A stretch of 45,378 nucleotides of DNA from Erythrobacter donghaensis (GTDB taxonomy: Bacteria > Pseudomonadota > Alphaproteobacteria > Sphingomonadales > Sphingomonadaceae), in assembly GCF_001557325.1 (NCBI RefSeq), contig NZ_LSJS01000036.1, positions 1 through 45,378 of the forward strand. The letters run 5' to 3'. The notes under the pieces are model-generated. The model ran no database searches. It was not told the DNA's origin and was given only the letters and a program-made list of their open reading frames with translations. The position numbers were made by a program, and so were the translations under genes. Positions 7,575-15,127 of the stretch are shown here, one piece after another. Positions within the stretch are counted from its first letter, which is position 1; each line of letters opens with the position of its first letter.

Positions 7575-7805
7575 TCAGATCGGCGCCGGCGCGTAGAAAT
7601 TGACGTCCGGCAGCACGATGTAGCTGAGGATGGGGTTGCCGGTGATGGGGTCGTAACCGGTGACGATGTAGCCTTCACAGGTGACGCCATTGCACCAGAA
7701 GTCGGCCGGCGGGCCCGGCGGGCTTTCCTGCGCGGAAGCGGGAACTGCAGATGCGACGACAAGCGTTGCAGCGGTGGCCGTCAAGGCCCTTTTCAATATG
7801 TGCAT
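7575..7805 (-). CDS. Small secreted protein, 76 aa, function unknown
   Basis: A clear signal peptide (MHILKRALTATAATLVVASAVPASA, cleavage expected after ASA near 25) precedes a mature part of about 50 residues with two cysteines five apart (CNGVTC), several Pro/Tyr residues and no charged clusters. The start is supported by GAAAGG nine bases upstream. The cysteines could form a disulfide in the periplasm. I do not recognise a family. Its leader carries a perfect hairpin and lies beside an unusually AT-rich region, so expression may be regulated at the RNA level. Confidence 0.65.
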   Translation of the reverse strand: MHILKRALTATAATLVVASAVPASAQESPPGPPADFWCNGVTCEGYIVTGYDPITGNPILSYIVLPDVNFYAPAPI

Positions 7806-7822
7806 TTTCGCAACCCTTTCAA

Positions 7823-7847
7823 AGCGCTGCCAGGATTGGGCAGCGCT
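7823..7847 (-). promoter_or_regulatory. Perfect hairpin in the leader of the small secreted protein gene
   Basis: AGCGCTGCC (7823-7831) and GGCAGCGCT (7839-7847) form a 9-bp perfect stem with a 7-nt loop, ending 17 bases before the start codon at 7805, just before the ribosome-binding site. It could stabilise the mRNA, act as a protein-binding site, or terminate/attenuate; no T tract follows. Confidence 0.5.
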
Positions 7848-7859
7848 GGAAGAGTGTGT

Positions 7860-8060
7860 CGTGACAATATCATGTCAAACAAAATTTTGACGGATTGGGA
7901 TTTTGACCGGAAATTTGGAAAATGATTACAATAAAATCCTAACAAAATTTCGTGCTAATATCATTTCGTATTTTATAAATACAAAATATTATTTTAGTTG
8001 CTCGGTTTAATAGTTAACTAACTCGTCAGAAAGTTGGCCATGATTCGGAACAGATCAATG
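7860..8060. other. AT-rich region upstream of rel, with dyads and a promoter-like pair
   Basis: The 389-base gap before rel holds about 200 bases that are strikingly AT-rich against the surrounding GC-rich DNA. Within it are the dyads GTCAAA (7874-7879)/TTTGAC (7886-7891) and GTATTT (7968-7973)/AAATAC (7977-7982). No open frame or RNA gene is recognised. It may be a promoter/upstream-element region, a site for an AT-binding nucleoid protein, or a remnant of transferred DNA. Confidence 0.55.
7903..7932 (+). promoter_or_regulatory. Possible housekeeping promoter for rel
   Basis: TTGACC (7903-7908), an 18-base spacer, then TACAAT (7927-7932) resemble a sigma-70 promoter reading toward rel, about 260 bases before its start. 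In AT-rich DNA such matches arise by chance, so this is tentative. Confidence 0.35.
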
Positions 8061-8194
8061 AATTTTACCGGATAGATCCTGATCCCGCTCGGGATTGCCG
8101 CCCCTTTCATGAGGAATTTGAGCCCCTCCGTCGCAGCTCGCGCATAGCCTTAATGGCTTGCCCAGTCGCCTGCGCGCCCCCATATTCGGGCACG

Positions 8195-10285
8195 ATGCTC
8201 CGCCAGTATGAACTCGTCGAGAAGGTCCTCGATTACGACCCTGACGCCGACGAGGCGATGCTCAACCGTGCCTATGTCTACACCGTGCAGAAGCACGGCT
8301 CCCAGAAGCGCGCCAGCGGGGACCCCTATTTCTCGCACCCTGTCGAAGTCGCGGGGTTGATGACTGACCTCAAGCTCGATCAGGCGACCATCATAACCGC
8401 ACTGCTCCACGACACGGTGGAGGACACCCTTGCCACGATCGACGATATCGAGGCCCATTTCGGCACCGAGGTCGCGCGGCTGGTCGATGGCGTCACCAAG
8501 CTCTCGAAGATCGAGACCATGCCCGAGAACGAGCGCGCGGCCGAGAACCTGCGCAAGTTCCTGCTCGCCATGTCCGAGGATATCCGCGTGCTGTTGGTCA
8601 AGCTCGCCGACCGGCTGCACAATATGCGCACGCTGCACTTCATCAAGAACCCGGAGAAGCGCAAACGCATCGCCCGCGAGACGATGGACATCTACGCCCC
8701 CCTCGCCGAGCGGGTGGGGATGTACGAATACATGCGCGAGATGCAGGCGCTGGCCTTCCGCGAGCTGGAACCGGAAGCCTGGGCCACGATCACGGGCCGG
8801 CTCGAACAGCTGCGCTCGCAAGGCGGCGGGCAGGTCGACGACATTGCCCTCAAGATCAAGCAGCGCCTCGCCGAAGCTGGGCTCAAGGTCGAGATCTGGG
8901 GGCGCGAGAAGCACCCCTTCTCGATCTGGCACAAGATGGCCGAACGCCATGTCAGCTTCGAACAGGTCACCGACATCATGGCCTTTCGCGTCCTCACCGA
9001 AAGCGAGGAGGATTGCTATCGCGCATTGGGTATTCTCCACACCACATGGCAATTCCTGCCCGGGCGCTTCAAGGACTACATCTCGACGCCCAAGTCGAAC
9101 GGCTACCGTAGCTTGCACACCTCGTTGATGTACGAGAACTCGATGCGCGTGGAGGTGCAGATCCGTACCCGCGAGATGCACCGCACCAACGAATTCGGTC
9201 TCGCCGCGCACTGGGCCTACAAGCAGGGTGACAAGCCCGACGGTGCGGTCGGCTGGCTGCGCGACCTGATCGAGATCGTCGATGCCAGCCACGACGCCGA
9301 GGAGCTGCTCGAACACACCCGCATGGCGATCTACCAGGATCGCATCTTCGCCTTCACCCCCAAGGGTGCATTGTTCCAGCTGCCCAAGGGGGCGACGGCG
9401 GTCGACTTCGCCTTTGCGGTCCACACCAATCTCGGGCTTCAGACCGCGGGCGTGAAGATCAACGGGCGGCACATGCCGCTGCGCACGCCGCTGGCGAATG
9501 GCGACGTGGTCGAGATCATCAAGAACCCCCACGCGAGCCCTCAGCTTTCCTGGCTCGCCTTCGTGGTCACCGGCAAGGCACGGGCCGCAGTCCGGCGCGC
9601 GGTGCGGATGAAAGAGCGCGACGAGGTCGCCGCGATCGGCTCCAAGCTGTTCGACGAGATCTCGGCCCGCGTCCCCGCCCGGATCGGCAAGAAGGCCATC
9701 CGCGCCGCGGTCGAACGGCTTGGCATGGAGGAGCCCGATGACCTCATGTACGCGATCGGCGCGGCCAAGATCTCGGACCGCGAGGTGATGGAGGCGCTCG
9801 TCCCCGGCTGCACCGCGGGCATCGCCGAGGACGAGCACTGGGAGCGCCGCGAGCGCGCGATCTCGATCCGCGGCCTAGCGCCGGGTGTCGCCTTCGAACT
9901 CGCCCCCTGCTGCCACCCCGTCCCCGGCGACCGCATCGTCGGCATCCGCCGCAAGGGCGAGCCGGTGCTGGTCCACGCGATCGACTGCCTCGAACTGGCG
10001 AGCGGCGTGGACAGCGACTGGATCGACCTTGCCTGGGGCAACCGTTCCTTCGGGGCTGCGGGGCAGCTCTCGGTGACGATCTACGACCGGCTCGGCACGC
10101 TCGCCGAGATGGCGGGCATCTTCGCACAGAACAAGGCCAACATCATCACCCTGATGCAGGCGCATATCGACCATCCTTTCGTGACCTACGACGTCGAGGT
10201 CGAGGTTGAGGACGTCGGGCACCTGAACCGCATCGTCTCGGCCCTGCGCGCCAGCGACGCCGTGGCGCAGGCGGAGCGGCAATAG
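8195..10285 (+). CDS. Bifunctional (p)ppGpp synthetase/hydrolase Rel (SpoT type)
   Basis: This is the sole stringent-response enzyme type of alphaproteobacteria: it makes (p)ppGpp from GTP and ATP when starved and hydrolyses it otherwise. The 696-residue protein has, in order, the HD hydrolase domain (H48, H72-D73, E76-D77 in LLHDTVEDT), the synthetase domain with RFKD at 291-294 (the RxKD form of bifunctional enzymes, not the EXDD form of monofunctional RelA) and PKSNGYRSLHT, a TGS domain (about 384-445), a conserved-cysteine segment (ELAPCCHPVPGD) and a C-terminal ACT domain (about 622-690). Both active sites look intact. The start at ATG 8195 (MLRQYELVEKV) is the family start; an upstream TTG extension is unlikely. 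The VOC gene follows after one base. Confidence 0.96.
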   Translation: MLRQYELVEKVLDYDPDADEAMLNRAYVYTVQKHGSQKRASGDPYFSHPVEVAGLMTDLKLDQATIITALLHDTVEDTLATIDDIEAHFGTEVARLVDGVTKLSKIETMPENERAAENLRKFLLAMSEDIRVLLVKLADRLHNMRTLHFIKNPEKRKRIARETMDIYAPLAERVGMYEYMREMQALAFRELEPEAWATITGRLEQLRSQGGGQVDDIALKIKQRLAEAGLKVEIWGREKHPFSIWHKMAERHVSFEQVTDIMAFRVLTESEEDCYRALGILHTTWQFLPGRFKDYISTPKSNGYRSLHTSLMYENSMRVEVQIRTREMHRTNEFGLAAHWAYKQGDKPDGAVGWLRDLIEIVDASHDAEELLEHTRMAIYQDRIFAFTPKGALFQLPKGATAVDFAFAVHTNLGLQTAGVKINGRHMPLRTPLANGDVVEIIKNPHASPQLSWLAFVVTGKARAAVRRAVRMKERDEVAAIGSKLFDEISARVPARIGKKAIRAAVERLGMEEPDDLMYAIGAAKISDREVMEALVPGCTAGIAEDEHWERRERAISIRGLAPGVAFELAPCCHPVPGDRIVGIRRKGEPVLVHAIDCLELASGVDSDWIDLAWGNRSFGAAGQLSVTIYDRLGTLAEMAGIFAQNKANIITLMQAHIDHPFVTYDVEVEVEDVGHLNRIVSALRASDAVAQAERQ

Positions 10286-10286
10286 G

Positions 10287-10646
10287 GTGGGCGTTGTCGG
10301 GCTCGATCACGTCCAGCTCGCGATTCCGGCGGGCGGCGAGGACCGAGCGCGGTGGTTTTTCGCGGAGCTGCTCGGGATGACCGAGGTGCCCAAGCCCGCC
10401 AACCTCTCAGCCAGCGGCTGCTGGTTCACCGGCGGGAGCATGGCGCTGCACATCGGCGTCGACCACGATTTCCGTCCCGCGAAAAAGGCGCACCCCGCGC
10501 TGCTGGTGGACGACCTTGCAGCTCTGCGCGAGGCGCTGGCAGCGGCGGGCCATCCGATCCGCGAGGACAAGCCGGTGGAAGGCTACACGCGCTTCTTCAC
10601 CGAGGACCCTTTCGGCAACCGCATCGAGCTGATGGAGCGGGCGTAG
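10287..10646 (+). CDS. VOC-family (glyoxalase/bleomycin-resistance fold) protein
   Basis: A 119-residue single-domain protein of the vicinal oxygen chelate superfamily. The first motif VGLDHVQLAIP carries the metal-ligand histidine at residue 8 and the last, FTEDPFGNRIELME, carries the DPxGNxxEL signature with its glutamate ligand. Members include glyoxalases, dioxygenases and antibiotic-binding proteins; the substrate cannot be told. GTG 10287 starts one base after the rel stop, so the gene is almost certainly in the same transcript and may be coupled to rel translation. Confidence 0.85.
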   Translation: MGVVGLDHVQLAIPAGGEDRARWFFAELLGMTEVPKPANLSASGCWFTGGSMALHIGVDHDFRPAKKAHPALLVDDLAALREALAAAGHPIREDKPVEGYTRFFTEDPFGNRIELMERA

Positions 10647-10657
10647 GGCCATCCTTC

Positions 10658-10755
10658 GTCATTGCGAGCGTAGCGAAGCAATCCATCGATCGGCGGTTCC
10701 GCAATGGACGACGTCAGTCCACGGATTGCCGCGCGGCTGCGCCGCTCGCAATGAC
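10658..10755. repeat. REP-like imperfect palindrome between convergent genes
   Basis: The left arm (10658-10684) begins GTCATTGCGAGCG and ends GCAATCC; the right arm (10723-10755), read on the other strand, begins GTCATTGCGAGCG and ends GGCAATCC. The arms match at both ends with a variable middle, and the spacer contains a smaller GGAC/GTCC dyad. Arms of this kind are dispersed extragenic palindromes in many proteobacteria. It fills the gap between the VOC and cyclophilin stops, where it could also end transcripts. Confidence 0.7.
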
Positions 10756-10757
10756 GA

Positions 10758-11711
10758 TTAGGAAGCGACGCGCCGCACCGGCACCTTGATGTTGCAGATG
10801 TCCGCGCCGCCTGCGGGGGTGATGAAGAACGGATCGCGGCGGTTGGCGATGGCTTCGGCGTAGCGGCCGAAGGTCTCGCTCTCGGTCGAGAGGTATTCGA
10901 ACTTCGGTTGCTCGGCGGCCACGAAGTCGCTTGCCACCCGCACCGACAGGATCGGCGTGCGCTTGCCTGCTTCCTCGGCGGTGTAGAACCCCAAAGCGCC
11001 CGACCCGCGCGGTAGCGAGGAGAGGTGCTCCATCCCCTCGATCACCCGGCCCACGAGCGCGATATTGCGATCCAAGTGCCGCGGGGCATGGCCGATCACG
11101 GTATAGAGCTCCGCGCCGGAGCCTGTGTCGGGCGAATAGTTCCGACCGACGCCGACCATGCCGTAGCAGTGGGTGGGCCAAGCTACATCGCCGTTCCACC
11201 CAATGGGCCAGCCAGTTCGGAACCCGACATGGGGTGCATAATTCTTGTCCGTCAGCCAGGAAAACCAGGTGGCGAAGCCCGAATGGCGTGGGACCATATA
11301 GTCGTCTTCCCCCATCGCCTTCAGCCCTTCCGGCAATGGCTTCGGCTTCCCCGTCGCCTCGGGGTTGTCGTAATTGGGATCGCCCCACTGGGTGACGTAA
11401 TTGTCCTGCACCCGGTTGACCGAGATGCCGTCATACCAGCGCGAGCGCGCGAAGAGCCGGATGTTGTGCACCCAGCCTTGGCTGAAGGGCGCAGGAATCA
11501 GTTGGATCACCACGGTGCGCGGCTTGCCCTCGGCATCGGGCGCGAGGGTCATCACCAGCAGGTCCTCCGCCGGGATCGCCACCCAATCCGCTCTGGGCGC
11601 GGCCGCGACGATCTCGGACGGGGCGGGGGCCGCAGGTTTGGCAGCCTCCTGAGCGGCAAGCGGCAGGGTCAGGGCGAGCGCAGCGGCGGCGGCGAGGAGT
11701 GCGGTTCTCAT
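10758..11711 (-). CDS. Periplasmic cyclophilin-type peptidyl-prolyl isomerase
   Basis: The start ATG 11711 gives 317 aa with a signal peptide (MRTALLAAAAALALTLPLAAQ). The mature protein has a cyclophilin core: a TVVIQLIPAPF strand, RWYDGISVNRV corresponding to the YDGxxFHRV block, YGMVGVGRNYSPDTGSGAELYTVIGHAPRHLDRN for the MANAGPNTNGSQFFI/TxxLDGxH region, and VGRVIEGMEHL for the FGxVxxGMDVV strand. Cyclophilins speed proline isomerisation during folding. Several catalytic positions differ from the E. coli PpiA type, so activity may be weaker or specialised. A C-terminal tail of about 60 residues after the core is unexplained. The gene stands alone behind an intrinsic terminator. Confidence 0.85.
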   Translation of the reverse strand: MRTALLAAAAALALTLPLAAQEAAKPAAPAPSEIVAAAPRADWVAIPAEDLLVMTLAPDAEGKPRTVVIQLIPAPFSQGWVHNIRLFARSRWYDGISVNRVQDNYVTQWGDPNYDNPEATGKPKPLPEGLKAMGEDDYMVPRHSGFATWFSWLTDKNYAPHVGFRTGWPIGWNGDVAWPTHCYGMVGVGRNYSPDTGSGAELYTVIGHAPRHLDRNIALVGRVIEGMEHLSSLPRGSGALGFYTAEEAGKRTPILSVRVASDFVAAEQPKFEYLSTESETFGRYAEAIANRRDPFFITPAGGADICNIKVPVRRVAS

Positions 11712-11744
11712 GGGCGCGAGTTGTTGCACAGACCCCGCCCAATC

Positions 11745-11772
11745 AAAAACCCCTTTTCCGCACGCAAAGGGG
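11745..11772 (-). terminator. Intrinsic terminator in front of the cyclophilin gene
   Basis: On the minus strand CCCCTTT (11772-11766) pairs with AAAGGGG (11756-11750) around nine bases, followed by TTTTTG. It lies 390 bases after the hpnH stop and 34 bases before the cyclophilin start, so it either ends the ispH-hpnH transcript or acts as an attenuator in the cyclophilin leader. Confidence 0.65.
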
Positions 11773-11932
11773 GGCGCGAAAAAGGGGCTCTTGCGGCCGC
11801 GTTCGCAGGGAATGCCGGATCCGCGCAGCGCTGGCCGAGGCGACTCCCTTACCACGATTTTGGTACCCGGCCAAACCTCAACGCCTTGCGGAGGCGGCGT
11901 TTGGCCGCTATCGGCCCGTGCCTGTCTTTCTG

Positions 11933-11995
11933 AGCGCTCAAGCAGCGAAGCGATAGCGCGCCATTCCAGCGCTCAAGCAGCGCAGCGGTAGCGCA
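11933..11995 (+). repeat. Two-copy tandem repeat, 35-base period
   Basis: AGCGCTCAAGCAGCG starts at 11933 and again at 11968; the two 28-base units differ at a few positions (GAAGCGATAGCGC against CAGCGGTAGCGC). The pair lies between the cyclophilin promoter region and tRNA-Ser. The rest of the 299-base gap 11712-12010 holds the terminator just listed and nothing else recognised. Confidence 0.6.
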
Positions 11996-12010
11996 GCAGG
12001 AAAGTCACGC

Positions 12011-12101
12011 GGAGCAGTGGCCGAGTGGTCGAAGGCGCACGCCTGGAAAGTGTGTATACGGCAAAACCGTATCGAGGGTTCGAATCCCTCCTGCTCCGCC
12101 A
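12011..12101 (+). tRNA. tRNA-Ser (anticodon GGA)
   Basis: The acceptor arms GGAGCAG (12011-12017) and CTGCTCC (12091-12097) pair, followed by discriminator G and an encoded CCA (12099-12101). The D arm (TGGCCGAGTGGTC), the anticodon loop CTGGAAA with GGA at 12045-12047, a long variable arm (about 12060-12073, TACGGCAAAACCGTA) and the T loop GGTTCGAATCC are all present. The long variable arm makes it class II; with GGA it reads UCC/UCU serine codons. Confidence 0.97.
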
Positions 12102-12161
12102 GCTTTCCGCCGGACAGGCATTGCGCGGCTTGCGTTCGCCCTGCGGCCCGATCACCCGGCC

Positions 12162-13307
12162 TCAGGCTGTCCGTTTTGCAGGCCTTGCCGGATCGCCCTG
12201 CTCTGCGCGGATGAGTGCCATCTCGCGTTCGACATGGCTGGAGTACACGTCCTGCGCGGCGCGCGCCTGCGACAGGTCGATGTCGGGTGCCATGGGGCCT
12301 TCGGTCCGGATTCCCTGAAGGGCAATCCTGGCGAGCTTCCACGGGCGCGAAATCGCGTCGCTTGCCGCGGTGCCCTCGAACCCGCAATGCACCATGCAAT
12401 CGGCGCATTTCTCGTACTTGCCGAGCCCGAACCGGTCCCAGTCGGTGCCCTCCATCAGCTCGGCGAAGGTTTGTACATAGCCCTCGCCGATCAGGTAGCA
12501 GGGCTTCTGCCAGCCGAACACCGTGCGCAGCGGCATCGACCAAGGGGTGCATTCGTAGGTCTGGTTGCCGGCGAGGAAGTCGAGGAACAGCGGCGAGTTG
12601 GTGAAGGTCCAGGCCTTGCCCCCGTCGCCACGCCGGAACACGTCGCGGAAGAAGTTCTTCGTGCGCTCGCGGGTCAGGAAATGTTCCTGGTCGGGAGCGC
12701 GTTCATAGGCGTAGCCGGGGGAGATGGTGATTTCGACGCCGCGTCTTTCCATCTCGTCGAAGAAGGCGGCGAGCCGCGCCGGATCGGCGCCGTCGAACAC
12801 GGTACAATTGACCTGAACGCGAAAGCCCTTGGCCTTGGCAAGCTCGATCGCTGCAATTGCGACCTCGTAGGTGCCGGCCTGATCCACCGCGTGGTCGTGC
12901 ATGCCCTTGTCGCCATCGAGATGAATCGACCAGGTGAAGAAGGGCGAGGGCACGTAATCGTCGATCTTCTTCCTGAGCAGCAGCGCGTTGGTGCACAGGA
13001 TCACGAACTTCTTCTTCGCCACATAGCCCGCCACGATCCGCGGCATGTCACGGTGGAGCAGCGGCTCGCCGCCGGCGATCGACACGGCCGGCGCGCCGCA
13101 TTCGTCGATCGCTTCCATGCATTGCTCGTAGCTGAGCCGCCGATTGAGGATCGCGTCCGGATAGTCGATCTTGCCGCAGCCGGGGCAGGCAAGGTTGCAG
13201 CGCAGCAGCGGCTCCAGCATCAGCACCAGCGGATATTTTCCGCCCCTGATGTGGTTCTTGACAGTATAGCTGCCGATCCGGGCAAGCACTTGTGCGGGGA
13301 GAGTCAT
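12162..13307 (-). CDS. hpnH: Adenosyl-hopene transferase HpnH (radical SAM)
   Basis: HpnH joins a 5'-deoxyadenosyl group from SAM to diploptene, giving adenosylhopane, the first step of side-chain extension to bacteriohopanepolyols. The 381-residue protein carries the radical-SAM cluster CxxxCxxC at C37, C41 and C44 (RCNLACPGCGK), a GGEP motif (SIAGGEPLLH) for SAM binding, and a C-terminal cysteine-rich segment (KYEKCADCMVHCGFEG) as in the SPASM-like tail of this family. It follows ispH by nine bases on the same strand, so precursor supply and hopene modification are cotranscribed. The start ATG 13307 fits the family (MTLPAQVLARIGSYTVKN). Confidence 0.95.
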   Translation of the reverse strand: MTLPAQVLARIGSYTVKNHIRGGKYPLVLMLEPLLRCNLACPGCGKIDYPDAILNRRLSYEQCMEAIDECGAPAVSIAGGEPLLHRDMPRIVAGYVAKKKFVILCTNALLLRKKIDDYVPSPFFTWSIHLDGDKGMHDHAVDQAGTYEVAIAAIELAKAKGFRVQVNCTVFDGADPARLAAFFDEMERRGVEITISPGYAYERAPDQEHFLTRERTKNFFRDVFRRGDGGKAWTFTNSPLFLDFLAGNQTYECTPWSMPLRTVFGWQKPCYLIGEGYVQTFAELMEGTDWDRFGLGKYEKCADCMVHCGFEGTAASDAISRPWKLARIALQGIRTEGPMAPDIDLSQARAAQDVYSSHVEREMALIRAEQGDPARPAKRTA

Positions 13308-13316
13308 GAGGCGGTC

Positions 13317-14273
13317 CTATTCGGCAGCAATGGCCTCGCTGTGCGCGGGGCTGTGCCGCAATTCGGCAGGCAGGCTGAATTCGACCTTCTCGATGATGCC
13401 ATCAAGGGTCGAGACCTCGATCCGGGCGAAGTCTCTCAGCCTCGCGATCACGTCCTGCACCAGCGAGTCCGGAGCGGACGCCCCGGCGGTAAGGCCGATC
13501 CGCGACTTGCCCGAGAACCAGGATCGGTCGAGCGAGCTGCCATCGGCAACGAGATAGCTCGGCACGCCGAGATCGTCGCCGATTTCGCGCAAGCGGTTCG
13601 AATTGGAGCTGTTCGGTGCGCCAACCACCAGCAGCAGATCGACCACCCTGCACAGGTCGCGCACGGCGGTCTGGCGGTTCTGGGTCGCATAGCAGATGTC
13701 GGAGGTGGACGGGCCCACGACATCGAGGAACCGCGCTTCGAGGGCCGCAATCACTTCGCGCGTGTCGTCCACGCTGAGCGTTGTCTGGGTGATGTAGGCG
13801 ACCGGCTCGTGCTCCGGAATTGCGAGCGCCCCGACATCGCTGGAATTGCCCACGAGATGCACGGGAGCGTCGATCTGGCCGAGCGTGCCTTCAACCTCGG
13901 CGTGGCCGGCATGGCCGATGAGGATGACCGTCCGCCCGGCAGCGGCATAGCGGCGCCCCTGCATGTGAACCTTGGTGACCAGCGGGCAGGTCGCGTCGAG
14001 CACCGGCAGATTGCGCTCCCTGGCCTTGGCTTCGACCTCCCGCGCCACGCCGTGGGCGCTGAAGATCGTGCGTGCGCCCCGGGGCACCTCGTCGAGCTCG
14101 TCGACGAACACCGCGCCCTTGGCCTTGAGCGCTTCCACCACGTGGCGGTTATGCACGATCTCGTGGCGGACATAGACCGGCGCGCCGTAGCGGTCGAGCG
14201 CCCGCTCGACGATGTCGATGGCGCGCACCACACCGGCGCAAAACCCCCTGGGTTGAGCGAGAATTACTTTCAT
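13317..14273 (-). CDS. ispH: 4-hydroxy-3-methylbut-2-enyl diphosphate reductase IspH
   Basis: IspH performs the last step of the MEP pathway, reducing HMBPP to IPP and DMAPP with a 4Fe-4S cluster. The three cluster cysteines are C12 (PRGFCAGV), C96 (DATCPLV) and C194 ([11 protein letters not shown]); substrate-binding H41 ([10 protein letters not shown]), H74 (FSAHGV) and H124 with the following glutamate (GHAEVEGT) are present. At 318 aa it has normal length; ATG 14273 ([12 protein letters not shown]) is the family start. It leads the ispH-hpnH pair; feeding isoprenoid units into hopanoid synthesis is the obvious reason for the pairing. Many genomes in this group carry a second ispH elsewhere, which the window cannot show. 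Confidence 0.96.
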   Translation of the reverse strand: MKVILAQPRGFCAGVVRAIDIVERALDRYGAPVYVRHEIVHNRHVVEALKAKGAVFVDELDEVPRGARTIFSAHGVAREVEAKARERNLPVLDATCPLVTKVHMQGRRYAAAGRTVILIGHAGHAEVEGTLGQIDAPVHLVGNSSDVGALAIPEHEPVAYITQTTLSVDDTREVIAALEARFLDVVGPSTSDICYATQNRQTAVRDLCRVVDLLLVVGAPNSSNSNRLREIGDDLGVPSYLVADGSSLDRSWFSGKSRIGLTAGASAPDSLVQDVIARLRDFARIEVSTLDGIIEKVEFSLPAELRHSPAHSEAIAAE

Positions 14274-14517
14274 TCTGCGAAAATCCCAAAGATCTCTCGA
14301 TGGCATGACCCCCTGTGGTCACGTACCTGTCAGCCAAGAGAGGTGGTGCCAGCTGTGTTTTGACGAGTTTGCGCTGACGTTCGTCCGCGATATTGTCCAT
14401 TATCGCTGAAAAGAGCACGGCGATGCCCGGCAGGGCGGGGCGTGGCTTGCCTGCCACGGGGTCGCTTTGTAGCCTTCAAGCCGATCCTTTGCCTTTGAAC
14501 ATCGGAAGCGGCATCCC

Positions 14518-15126
14518 ATGACTTATCGCGCAATATCGATGTCCGTGGCGGCAATCGTGTGGGCGCAACCCGCGCTGGCGCAGGCACCGGACACGCGCCC
14601 GGCGGTGGCGGTGGTCCAGACCTTCAGCGATGCCCTCGTCGACAGCATGAAGGCAGGCGGCTCGATCAAGTTTGCCGAGCGCACGGCGCGGCTCGCTCCT
14701 GTCATCGAACGGAGCTTCGATCTGCCGCTCACGACGCGGCTGGCGGTCGGCCCGGCATGGTCGACCTTCAGCGCGAGCGATCAGACCGCCCTGGTTGCAG
14801 CGATCCGGCGGATGACGGTTGCCGAATACGCCCGCAACTTTTCGAGCTGGAACGGTGAGGCGATCATCGTCGACGGCAAACCCAATGTTCGCGGAGGCGA
14901 TGCTCTGGTGCGCACCACGCTCACCCGGAAAGGCAAGGCGCCGGTCGTCATCGCGTACCGCATGCGGCAGAGCGGCGGTCGCTGGAGGATCGTCGATGTC
15001 CTGTTCAACGGATCGGTGAGCCAGCTTGCGACCCGGCGTTCGGACTATGCGGCGATCGTCAAGCGCGGCGGGGCCAAGGCGCTGATCGCGCATCTCGGAG
15101 CGGCTGCCGACAAGGCCGCGCGCTGA
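14518..15126 (+). CDS. hpnM: Hopanoid-associated MlaC-like periplasmic protein HpnM
   Basis: A 202-residue protein with a signal peptide (cleavage after ALAQA, residue 22) and a MlaC/Ttg2D-type fold: the VVQTFSDALVDSMKAG helix, the RSFDLPLTTRLAVG segment matching the F.. .M.....G core, and the C-terminal VIAYRMRQSGGRWRIVDVLFNGSVSQLATRRSDY region in which these proteins bind lipid (IVDVxxxGVSLxxxYRxxF). HpnM is the MlaC relative encoded in hopanoid loci. It should bind a lipid in the periplasm, here plausibly a hopanoid. ATG 14518 follows GGAAGCGGC. The MlaA-like gene starts one base after its stop. Confidence 0.88.
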   Translation: MTYRAISMSVAAIVWAQPALAQAPDTRPAVAVVQTFSDALVDSMKAGGSIKFAERTARLAPVIERSFDLPLTTRLAVGPAWSTFSASDQTALVAAIRRMTVAEYARNFSSWNGEAIIVDGKPNVRGGDALVRTTLTRKGKAPVVIAYRMRQSGGRWRIVDVLFNGSVSQLATRRSDYAAIVKRGGAKALIAHLGAAADKAAR

Positions 15127-15127
15127 C

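Noticed and set aside
8150..9838. Minus-strand open frame of 562 codons opposite rel
   Set aside because: Rel has both catalytic domains on the plus strand; the antisense product resembles no protein family.
14284..14340. Short TGACC/GGTCA dyad in the ispH/hpnM divergent region considered as an operator
   Set aside because: Only five bases per arm; such dyads are expected by chance at this base composition.
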